Shown here in pieces: positions 1 to 7,151 of a DNA stretch of 9,360 nucleotides. A program made the position numbers and the translations under genes. The notes under the pieces are model-generated. The model saw nothing but the letters and a program-made list of their open reading frames with translations. It had not been told where the DNA came from and made no database searches. The DNA is from Nitrospira sp. (GTDB taxonomy: Bacteria; UBA9089; CG2-30-40-21; SBAY01). The stretch lies in contig SBAY01000364.1 in assembly GCA_005239945.1 (NCBI GenBank), positions 1 to 9,360 of the forward strand, read 5' to 3'. Position 1 is the stretch's first letter. The number at the start of each line of letters is the position of its first letter.

Positions 1-243
1 ATCTATATTATATAGTATGTGTCATATGGCACAACATAAAGGGTAAAATCCGATCTGGTTCAAATAGTAAAGTGTTACCCACAAATTTTACACGCACCCC
101 ATACCCTTGTGGTTAAAAAGGTTAGGAAAAGGGGAGTTTGAGAGGAAAAACACTTTTCAAAGGGTTTTTCCCCTCAAAAAATCGACTTCTTTAAATCAGT
201 GCTAAAAGTCGGGGAAAATCTGAAGAAGCTATTTAAACCTTTT
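1..243. other. Non-coding tail downstream of the operon
   Basis: I see no convincing coding sequence on either strand. The stretch is AT-rich with several short inverted repeats: the strong stem-loop at 137-178 (listed separately), a weak 6-bp pair at 183-188/206-211 with a 17-nt loop, and a 6-bp pair CCACAA/TTGTGG at 79-84/107-112. The part around 80-105 has C-rich and T-rich blocks that vaguely recall the end of an insertion sequence, but no transposase or second end is visible, so I do not call one. Confidence 0.6.
137..178 (-). terminator. Stem-loop at the operon 3' end, probable terminator or 3' stabiliser
   Basis: Positions 137-151 and 164-178 are complementary over 15 positions around a 12-nt loop. 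On the plus strand position 143 against 172 is an A/C mismatch. In the minus-strand transcript the same position is a G-U wobble, so the stem is continuous only in RNA made in the direction of the operon. It begins 66 nt after the stop codon of the last gene. There is no clean U-tract after the stem, although the distal arm itself contains U5, so it may be a non-canonical terminator or a processing or stability hairpin. Confidence 0.55.
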
Positions 244-1431
244 TCATAGATGACCCAAATTCTTCCCAAATATTTCATATAGTTCTACTAATTTTCTTGA
301 TTCTATTTCCCAATTATACTTTGTTAAAGCCGTTTGACGAGCATTTTTCTTCATTTCTTCTAATTTATCTTCATCTTCGATAATCTCATTTATAGCTCTG
401 GCGATATCTTTAGGGTCAAGGGGGTCAAAAAATCTTCCTGCAGAACTGCTATCTATTACCTTTCTAATTTCTGGTAAATCGCTGGCAGCAATGGCAATCC
501 CTCCCATTAAATACTCAAATAGTTTGTTTGGACTGGCAAAATGGCTGTTTAAATTATTATCAAGAAAAGGAATTACTCCAACATCAGCAGAAGAAATATA
601 CGCATGAATCTCTTGAGATGGAATTGTATTAAGGATTTTAACCTTTGAGTCCAGGCCTTTTTCTTTAATAATCGCGTTAAGTTTTTGGGTATCTCCAAAT
701 CCAAGAAAAACAATAATACCATTATGAATAAACTGAGCGCTGAGGACTAAATTCTCTAATGCCCTTGTCTCATAGTAATATCCTCCCTGGTAAAGAATAA
801 TCTTTCTATTATCATCCAAATTTAATCTTTGTCTGATGTTATCACTTTTTAGCTCAGGTAAAGTATATGAGCAATTCATTAATATTATAGGCATTGGTAT
901 ATGATAGCGAGAGGCTAAGACTTGAGCAATCGACTCATTAACGGTAATAACCCTATCTACACGGTTGATTAATAATCTTTCTAAAAGTTGCCCCCATACC
1001 TTTTCTATTTTAAGAAAGATATCTTTTGTTTCTGGTGCTTGTTCTGTCCATAATTCATGGGCATCGAGAATTAATGGTTTTTTTCTAAATCTTGCGACTA
1101 AAAAAGCCACTAAAAGGGTATTAATATTATGGGCCTGATAGATATCAGCTTTGCTAAAAAGGACCTCTTTATATAAAATTATGCGAAATTTAATCCGATG
1201 AAGTGAATTCCTGAGTCGTCGATAAAATATAAATTTATGCTCAACCCGCCTTAATGGAATTTCTATTACCTTAATTCCATCCATATTTTCTAAACCAGTG
1301 GACTTTCTTTCCTCATTAAGTGCGATAACAGTAACCTCATAGCCATTTTCAACTAATGTCTTCGCCTCTTTATAAACTCGCGGGTCTCTTCTAAGATTAG
1401 AAATTACTACCATACATACATGCAGACTCAA
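244..1431 (-). CDS. GT4-family glycosyltransferase
   Basis: This 395-aa GT-B glycosyltransferase of family GT4 probably transfers a sugar from a nucleotide-sugar to a growing lipid-linked glycan at the inner face of the membrane. The N-terminal acceptor domain shows DPRVYKEA (about residues 16-23) and NGYEVTVIAL (29-38), then DAHELW (123-128) and VDRVITVNESI (158-168). The C-terminal donor domain opens with KIILYQGG (210-217) and contains SPNKLFEYLMGG (300-311), where the Glu is the usual donor-ribose ligand of GT4 enzymes, and ASDLPEIRKV (316-325). The start is TTG at 1431, because GAGGAGG (1447-1441) sits 9 nt upstream; the next in-frame ATG (1413) would be 27 nt away. It is the last gene of the operon, 19 bp after the radical SAM gene. 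It is clearly paralogous to the GT half of the fusion protein at 5010-7151. Donor and acceptor sugars cannot be deduced. Confidence 0.93.
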   Translation of the reverse strand: MSLHVCMVVISNLRRDPRVYKEAKTLVENGYEVTVIALNEERKSTGLENMDGIKVIEIPLRRVEHKFIFYRRLRNSLHRIKFRIILYKEVLFSKADIYQAHNINTLLVAFLVARFRKKPLILDAHELWTEQAPETKDIFLKIEKVWGQLLERLLINRVDRVITVNESIAQVLASRYHIPMPIILMNCSYTLPELKSDNIRQRLNLDDNRKIILYQGGYYYETRALENLVLSAQFIHNGIIVFLGFGDTQKLNAIIKEKGLDSKVKILNTIPSQEIHAYISSADVGVIPFLDNNLNSHFASPNKLFEYLMGGIAIAASDLPEIRKVIDSSSAGRFFDPLDPKDIARAINEIIEDEDKLEEMKKNARQTALTKYNWEIESRKLVELYEIFGKNLGHL

Positions 1432-1440
1432 CTATATTTT

Positions 1441-1447
1441 CCTCCTC
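1441..1447 (-). promoter_or_regulatory. Ribosome binding site deciding a TTG start
   Basis: GAGGAGG on the minus strand lies 9 nt before the TTG at 1431-1429. The spacing is ideal for TTG and far too long for the first ATG of the frame at 1413, so it supports TTG initiation of the terminal glycosyltransferase. Confidence 0.75.
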
Positions 1448-1450
1448 ACT

Positions 1451-2584
1451 TTAAAAAATTCCACAACATCTGGAGCAAGCAGGAAATGCCTTAAATTTCC
1501 TGAGTGTTTTCCTCAAACTTCGATATTTTTCTCCATTCCAAATTTCTTTAAAACCTTGGTCATAAATATTACCTAAGGTAATATTGAAACACCTGGTCAT
1601 GGGAATAAGGTTACCATTAGCAATAATCTGGGCTACCTGCCAAGGGACAAAACACCTCTTCCTTTCGACAAATTTTTTTGGCTCGTGATAAAATATCCTT
1701 ATTCCTTCCTCATCAAGATCAGGGCTAAAGGCACATTTATTTAAGTATTTTGTTTTTATTATCTCTATTTGCTTTGCTAAAATTACTGGGTTAACCTTTA
1801 ATGGATCTGTTTTTGAAATACTGCTGGGAGTCGCTTTACAGATGTGACCAAATTGTTGGTTGTGTTCTTTAGCCATTAACTTAGTAATATAGTTGAGATG
1901 TGAAAAGGTAATAGATTCAAGTTCTAAATCCTCCATCGTTTTCATAAACTCTTCCAGGCAATGATAATTACTATCTGAAATTGAATAGTTAATATATATT
2001 TTAGGATATGTTTTATTCATTCTCTTTTTTATTTCATTAACTGCTTGAATTCCTGCGTATGCCTTTTCAAAACTATTATTTACTCCTCTAATTGAATTGT
2101 GAATTGCTGGAGGACCATCAATTGAAATACAAAGTCGTTGAAGTCCTGATTTTACTAAATTCTCAGCAAATTTCTTTAATAAAAGACCGTTTGTAGTAAT
2201 TTGCAGTTCTAATCCGGCAGAAGTAACATAATTACTAAACTCTACCAGGTCTTTATACAAAAGTGGTTCTGTTGAAATAATAGCAATTAAAGGCGAGAAA
2301 CTTTTCACTTCATTAATTAAACTCTTTAATCTATCCAAAGAAAGTTCTGTATCCGTCTTCAAATTTTTATAGAACTGAGTCCCCTTTTGCCCTTGTCCGA
2401 CATCACACATCTTACATTTAAGATTGCACTGGCTATTAATCGAAATAAAGATGGTCGAAGGATAAAAACTATATCCTCTTCCTATATAATAAGGTAAAAG
2501 CGAGATAGACCTTTTAAAATACGAATAGACCAGTTTAGGATTCTGTGCTGCTTTTACTAATCTTCTGAATATGAATTTAATCAA
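1451..2584 (-). CDS. Radical SAM/SPASM-domain protein in a glycan operon
   Basis: From the TTG start this is a 377-aa radical SAM enzyme. An N-terminal basic, amphipathic segment (1-30) precedes the TIM-barrel core. The [4Fe-4S]-SAM motif CNLKCKMC supplies Cys53, Cys57 and Cys60. The GGE-type motif is variant: STEP at 104-107 in place of GGEP. LCISIDGPPAIHNSIRG (about 151-167) is the conserved strand that follows. The C-terminus is SPASM-like, with Cys311 in CFVPW, Cys332 after a GNLIP turn, GNIYDQGFKEIWNG (338-351), and Cys370, Cys373 and Cys374, enough for one auxiliary [4Fe-4S] cluster. A GTG at 2596 gives a longer frame, but it lies inside the Shine-Dalgarno sequence; TTG at 2584 is 8 nt after it. 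The gene sits between a heparinase-like gene and a glycosyltransferase. SPASM proteins modify peptides, sugars or enzymes; the substrate here is unknown, and a sugar or lipid-linked glycan is only inferred from context. Confidence 0.88.
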   Translation of the reverse strand: MIKFIFRRLVKAAQNPKLVYSYFKRSISLLPYYIGRGYSFYPSTIFISINSQCNLKCKMCDVGQGQKGTQFYKNLKTDTELSLDRLKSLINEVKSFSPLIAIISTEPLLYKDLVEFSNYVTSAGLELQITTNGLLLKKFAENLVKSGLQRLCISIDGPPAIHNSIRGVNNSFEKAYAGIQAVNEIKKRMNKTYPKIYINYSISDSNYHCLEEFMKTMEDLELESITFSHLNYITKLMAKEHNQQFGHICKATPSSISKTDPLKVNPVILAKQIEIIKTKYLNKCAFSPDLDEEGIRIFYHEPKKFVERKRCFVPWQVAQIIANGNLIPMTRCFNITLGNIYDQGFKEIWNGEKYRSLRKTLRKFKAFPACSRCCGIF

Positions 2585-2592
2585 AGACTCAT

Positions 2593-2600
2593 TCACCTCC
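2593..2600 (-). promoter_or_regulatory. Perfect Shine-Dalgarno overlapping a false GTG start
   Basis: GGAGGTGA on the minus strand is a full complement of the conserved anti-SD core. The longest reading of the radical SAM frame would start at the GTG inside this element (2596-2594), which leaves no spacer. TTG at 2584-2582, 8 nt further on, is therefore the probable start. An ATG at 2592-2590 is out of frame and meets TGA within three codons. Confidence 0.65.
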
Positions 2601-2602
2601 TC

Positions 2603-5023
2603 TTAAACGGATAAAAACTCCATTTTCTCTTTAGATTGAATAAAAACTTTATCATCAACAATTAAGATTGAGGAATTTTCAGCAAAAACCTGTTTTACCT
2701 GATTTTTAATCTTCCTGACAAATACCACCTCTGCATTTGAGATGATATTAATTGGTGACGAAAGAGCCACTGATGTAGTAAGTAAATAATCTTCTGAATT
2801 AGAAAATGATATTTTTATTCCACCGGGAGTAATCTTCTCAACACTGACTAATTCATTCTCTCCATTTTTATAGGGATATAAAACCGTGTAAATGGTAGTG
2901 GGACAGATAGATTTAGTTCTATATTTTAAAACAGGTGCAGGTTCTTTATGACCATAGTCATCAGAGTACCATCCTCCAATTGGATCAGCCGAGCCCTCCA
3001 TTACTTCACCTTTCAGATCGGTCAGGGAGAGGGGAAAAAGAGAGAGATTTGCCTTTTCTCCTTCTATATAGCCCACCTGACCTGTCGGAGCCAGATTTAC
3101 TTTTAGACCAGGAAAAAGATGGAAGTAGGAGTCAATTATATGTTCTCCCTCTCCTTCTATCTGATCGATAACAATCCAGTAATGGGGTTTGACAAAGAGT
3201 ATCCTTCTTCTGCAGATTACCGGATTAAGTAATCTTTGGTAACCATCATGGGCACCCTCTACATAATCAAAGGAAGGTGAAGAAAACCACTTGGGCTCTA
3301 AGGGTCGAGCCCGGTCTCTTATTGCCCAGGTTGTGGTCAATATACCTTGCTCTTCTTCATCTACGATAATGAGGTTGTGACCTTTAGACCCTCGGAAATA
3401 ATCATGCCATTTTTTTGAACCTGTATAGGTATATGAGCCAATGTCGGTTATAAAGGTTTGTCCAAAAGCATATAACCCAAAATTTAACAGGTCACTATGA
3501 CCATGAGTGGCATAACTCTCATTATCCCAGTTGCCCATACCAATATGTCCACAGTCAAAGAATAGGTGAAGAGAATCCTTCTCCCAACCACTACGCATCA
3601 CAAAATAACCACCATCATAAAAAGGTTTTGAGTCTTCCTTTGGGGGATATTCTTTAATCTCCTTATATCTTCGAAAACCCTCTATATCAAAAAACCATAG
3701 GATTTCTTCAAAATTATCCCCTGCTACTTCTTTAAAATCTCCCCGATTAAAGATTAAGGCACCTAAGGCTAAATATGAGCGATGGTCATTTATATGGGCA
3801 TTATTGAAATTAAATACCCTGGCTCCATCGGCATCACTTATTGGATGGACATGTCCGTCAGGTTTGAGAATATGCATAATGAATTCGAGCATCTTCTCAA
3901 TCTTTTTCATAAACTCGTTTGATAGTTGAATCTTGTTAATAAGACAAAGTATTATTGGAATAAGACAAAATTCGAGCACATACCGATGATAACTCGTTGA
4001 TTGTTCATAATCCACACCATCATTATAAACCTGTTTAGCAATCTGTTCATATAGTATGTTTAACGAAGTATCTTTCCATTTTTTTGACTCTTTAAATTCA
4101 GGGAACATAAATCCAAGCATAAATAACCCACAGACATTTCCAATTAAATGGTTAGAAGCCCGTGGTGCAAACTCAAAATGTGGAGGAATATACCTGCCAT
4201 GTAAAAGTAAGGACTTTAAAAATTCTACCAGAACTCGCTCACTGAAATATGGCGAGTGAAGGAATAGATTAAAGGCAAATATCCATGATATGACTCTTTG
4301 GGCAATAATCAGATTGGCTGTCCAATTGATACCCATTTTAAACGGGTTATCTTTTATCCACGATAAAAGTTGTGCGATAAACTCCTTAGCGTATTTTTCC
4401 TCCCCGGTCAACCAATATGCCTTTCCAAGGTCTATGAAATGGAGATGTTTATTAAGTTCCCAGGGTAATTTTATATCTCCAATATAGTTTTCATTATGAA
4501 AGTCATTTTGGAACAATTTACTATTTAAATCCTGATAATATTTGGATAACCAACTCCTGCCGGCAAAATTAGTCATCCAATCAATAGGATTACCAATATT
4601 TGTAAGTCCAGAACCTAATAGGTCAAAGATATGTTCACAGGCTAAGTTTGCCTTTTGAATGGTCAAATTACATGAATCCGGAAATTTTTCTTCTATTAAA
4701 GGGATAATCTCATCCTTTCTGTCAAAAGAATAAAAGAATTCTGGATACCTTCGGTTTCTGAAATAAGATAATAGCTCTTGATTGGCTTTATGATAATCCC
4801 TTATTTTTACTGCCTCTTTTACTTTACTTAACTCCGGGGGGTTTAAATCAAAAGAGTTATAAAACCGAGCATCTGTTAATTTAACTGAAAATAAAGAGAG
4901 TAATTTGCGCTCAAAGATAGAATTAATCTTAAGATGAATTCTGAACAGTACTTTTTGAACTAACACTTGAGGAGACATCCCTTTTATTCTTCTGAGAAGG
5001 CATTTAATTTCATTCTGATTCAT
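2603..5023 (-). CDS. Heparinase II/III-family (alginate-lyase-like) protein
   Basis: This 806-aa protein has the two-part layout of heparinase II/III-like polysaccharide lyases: an alpha-helical toroid (about 60-395) and a C-terminal beta-sandwich domain (about 460-770). Family landmarks are the Asn-His pair at 291-292 (ASNHLIGN), EQSTSYHRY (340-348) with the candidate catalytic Tyr345, DGHVHPISDADG (389-400), THGHSDLLNF (506-515) with His507, His509 and Asp511, DIGSYTYTG (527-535) and FRGSKGHN (543-550). Characterised members cleave uronate-containing chains by beta-elimination. No signal peptide is visible; the N-terminus is basic (LLRRIKGMSPQVLVQKV), as in relatives encoded in exopolysaccharide loci, so where it meets its substrate is unclear. 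The start is ATG at 5023, 7 nt after AAGGGG (5036-5031); an upstream TTG (5029) is too close to that site. It overlaps the preceding gene by 14 bp. The substrate is unknown. Confidence 0.88.
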   Translation of the reverse strand: MNQNEIKCLLRRIKGMSPQVLVQKVLFRIHLKINSIFERKLLSLFSVKLTDARFYNSFDLNPPELSKVKEAVKIRDYHKANQELLSYFRNRRYPEFFYSFDRKDEIIPLIEEKFPDSCNLTIQKANLACEHIFDLLGSGLTNIGNPIDWMTNFAGRSWLSKYYQDLNSKLFQNDFHNENYIGDIKLPWELNKHLHFIDLGKAYWLTGEEKYAKEFIAQLLSWIKDNPFKMGINWTANLIIAQRVISWIFAFNLFLHSPYFSERVLVEFLKSLLLHGRYIPPHFEFAPRASNHLIGNVCGLFMLGFMFPEFKESKKWKDTSLNILYEQIAKQVYNDGVDYEQSTSYHRYVLEFCLIPIILCLINKIQLSNEFMKKIEKMLEFIMHILKPDGHVHPISDADGARVFNFNNAHINDHRSYLALGALIFNRGDFKEVAGDNFEEILWFFDIEGFRRYKEIKEYPPKEDSKPFYDGGYFVMRSGWEKDSLHLFFDCGHIGMGNWDNESYATHGHSDLLNFGLYAFGQTFITDIGSYTYTGSKKWHDYFRGSKGHNLIIVDEEEQGILTTTWAIRDRARPLEPKWFSSPSFDYVEGAHDGYQRLLNPVICRRRILFVKPHYWIVIDQIEGEGEHIIDSYFHLFPGLKVNLAPTGQVGYIEGEKANLSLFPLSLTDLKGEVMEGSADPIGGWYSDDYGHKEPAPVLKYRTKSICPTTIYTVLYPYKNGENELVSVEKITPGGIKISFSNSEDYLLTTSVALSSPINIISNAEVVFVRKIKNQVKQVFAENSSILIVDDKVFIQSKEKMEFLSV

Positions 5024-7151
5024 CCCCAATCCCCTTCATTAAAGAATTATAAATCTGCAAGAGTTTTCCCCCTTCTTTTTCCCAATTGTACCTTTCCTGA
5101 GAAGCCTTTTTAGCATTCATCCTGGCTTGAGTTAATCGAGATTCGTTTGTAGTCAATTCATTGATGGCTCTGGCGATATCCTCAGGAGAAGTGGGATCAA
5201 ACAAAACACCAACTTTAAACTCTTCTACTATTCTTCTCATCTCCGGTAGATCACTAACAGCAATAGCTAAATTAGCCATTAAGTACTCATATACCTTATT
5301 GGGAGTGGCTAATCTATTATTTAAGGAGACTGGTTTATAGGGCATTACCCCAATATCTGCCTCTGTTGCTTTCTGAACTAAATCAGACATTAGAACAGGA
5401 GGAACAAATATCACTTTATTTTCCAAATTTAATCTCTCAACAAGCATCTTTAAATCTGCCTCATTCATACCATATCCCCTAAAGACTATTAGGCCATTTT
5501 CCAGATACTTAGCACTTTCAATCAATTCCTCTAACCCACGATGTAATTCATATCTTCCTTGATAAAGTATAATTTTCGTTTGATGGTTAATATTTAAAGA
5601 ATCTCGAAGATGTGAAGAGTCGTTAATTATTTTTTCGTAATGAGGGTAATTCCCTATTACTACAGGCTTTTTTATCTTATAATTTTCAGCCATAATTTCA
5701 ACGATAGATTCATTCACTGTTATACAACAATCGACCTTTTTTATAAAATACCGTTCAACTATAGAGGCTATTAATTTGAATAATTTTGTCCTATCAGGGT
5801 TCATCTCATACCATAATTCATGGGCATCATAGACTAATTTAGCCCTGTTAGCTCTTGCCGCAAAATAAGCTGCTGGTAATGTATCTAAATCATTAGCGTG
5901 ATAAATGTCGGCTTTGATTTTTTTAGCCTGTTTGCTCATCTGCCAAATCGTATCTATCAGAAAGAGAATCATATAAAAATCTACTAATAATCTACTTAAA
6001 AAAGAATATGGAGTTAATGAATTAGTATCTGCACTATTGTTTTCCTGCCTTCCTTTTCCTGAGAGCCTCGCAAAAAATATCCTTACACTTTTATGAATTG
6101 CTCTTAGCACCCTCATAAGTATAGATTGAGAAACACGAATGATTCTAAAACCATCTATATCTTCAATTGCTTGACTTCTTGGAGTTAAAGTTCCAACAAT
6201 AGTAACTTCATACCCATTAGTAGTTACCACAGAAGCTTCCCTTTTAACTCGAGGGTCATTTATAATATCGTTTCCTGCAAGCATACAAATTTTATTTGTC
6301 TCCTTTTTAATTTTACCTTGATTAATATTTACTTCAAACATCATATGAATAGGACCAAGCATCACCATCTGGATTTTTGATGGGACAAATCGAAATGCTT
6401 TCTGTATAATGTATGGCCAGAAAGATGGAGGGGAGTTAGGGATAACTCCTTTCCTTCTACATATTTTAAATCCAACCAAAAGTTTATTTATCGAGATATT
6501 ATCGAATGTCCTTAAATGAGTGAATTCATAAATTCCATTATATCTTTTATATTTAGATAAATCTTCTTTCCATGGAACAACAATATAAAGTCTTCCCTCA
6601 GGGGATAATACCCTTTTAAGATGAGTTATAACCTTATCTGGATGGAGAACATGCTCAAGTATATCTGAACAGATAATAATATCAAAAGATTGAGGCTTAA
6701 AGGGTAAAAATTCTGCATTCCCTGCTACAGCAACCAATTTACTTTCTTTAGCCACCTTGAGATAATTCAATGAGATATCGAAACAAACCTTATATTTTCC
6801 TTCCAACATGCGAAGAAAAGTTCCTTGTCCTGCTCCAACATCAAGAATTCTACAGTTAGTTACTTCTCCAATAAAATCTTTTAAGGGTATATACCTCTGA
6901 TTCTTATTCTTTTCAAGCGGCTCTTTAATATCATCTTTAGCAATTTTCTCATAACAAGTCAAATATCTTTGGAAGATATCATCATTTTCTTCTTTTTGAA
7001 CATCAGGAAACATTAGTGGGATTCCATCCTGGACCAAATATTCTTTATGGCAAATTAAACATTTAATCTTCTCCTGGTTCAAATAGGTAATGTCTCCACC
7101 ACATAAGGTACAACATAACAGATTTTTTAGTTCATCATCCACATTTATCAC
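5010..7151 (-). CDS. Fusion of zinc-ribbon SAM methyltransferase and GT4 glycosyltransferase
   Basis: This 713-aa protein carries two enzymes. Residues 10-48 form a Trm112-like zinc ribbon (Cys14, Cys17, Cys31, Cys34, then DGIPLMFP). Residues about 95-235 form a class I SAM methyltransferase: ILDVGAGQG (102-110, SAM binding), CFDIS (123-127), FDIIICSDILEHV (156-168), and SPEGRLYIVVP (183-193). Residues about 287-705 form a GT4 glycosyltransferase: INDPRVKREA (297-306), DAHELWYE (442-449), VDCCITVNESI (473-483), KIILYQGRYE (526-535), TPNKVYEYLM (616-625), and VSDLPEMRRIV (632-642). Between the GT halves is a charged loop (about 362-380) and a hydrophobic stretch (383-403) that may touch the membrane. 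It may methylate and glycosylate the same glycan, which is inferred. The GTG start at 7151 overlaps the flippase stop by 4 bp (GTGA). GTG at 7142 is also possible, since AGGTGA (7153-7148) is 5 nt before it. Confidence 0.9.
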   Translation of the reverse strand: MINVDDELKNLLCCTLCGGDITYLNQEKIKCLICHKEYLVQDGIPLMFPDVQKEENDDIFQRYLTCYEKIAKDDIKEPLEKNKNQRYIPLKDFIGEVTNCRILDVGAGQGTFLRMLEGKYKVCFDISLNYLKVAKESKLVAVAGNAEFLPFKPQSFDIIICSDILEHVLHPDKVITHLKRVLSPEGRLYIVVPWKEDLSKYKRYNGIYEFTHLRTFDNISINKLLVGFKICRRKGVIPNSPPSFWPYIIQKAFRFVPSKIQMVMLGPIHMMFEVNINQGKIKKETNKICMLAGNDIINDPRVKREASVVTTNGYEVTIVGTLTPRSQAIEDIDGFRIIRVSQSILMRVLRAIHKSVRIFFARLSGKGRQENNSADTNSLTPYSFLSRLLVDFYMILFLIDTIWQMSKQAKKIKADIYHANDLDTLPAAYFAARANRAKLVYDAHELWYEMNPDRTKLFKLIASIVERYFIKKVDCCITVNESIVEIMAENYKIKKPVVIGNYPHYEKIINDSSHLRDSLNINHQTKIILYQGRYELHRGLEELIESAKYLENGLIVFRGYGMNEADLKMLVERLNLENKVIFVPPVLMSDLVQKATEADIGVMPYKPVSLNNRLATPNKVYEYLMANLAIAVSDLPEMRRIVEEFKVGVLFDPTSPEDIARAINELTTNESRLTQARMNAKKASQERYNWEKEGGKLLQIYNSLMKGIGDESE
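6300..6307 (-). promoter_or_regulatory. Shine-Dalgarno-like site at the methyltransferase/GT junction
   Basis: AAAAGGAG on the minus strand lies exactly where the methyltransferase ends and the glycosyltransferase domain begins (residues 282-284). The first in-frame ATG (6284, Met290) is 15 nt downstream, which is long; an ATT codon lies at 9 nt. It may be a relic of a once separate glycosyltransferase gene, or chance in an A-rich Lys/Glu linker. Confidence 0.3.

Noticed and set aside
79..112. CCACAA/TTGTGG inverted repeat and C-rich block, possible insertion sequence end
   Set aside because: The stem is only 6 bp with a 22-nt loop, and there is no transposase, matching second end or target duplication in the window.
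2935..3171. Plus-strand open frame of 78 codons
   Set aside because: It lies antisense within the conserved heparinase-like gene, is rich in Leu/Ser/Asp from the opposite strand's codon bias, and has no recognisable domain.
4056..4487. Two plus-strand open frames of 65-67 codons
   Set aside because: Both are antisense to the helical domain of the heparinase-like gene and show no family resemblance.
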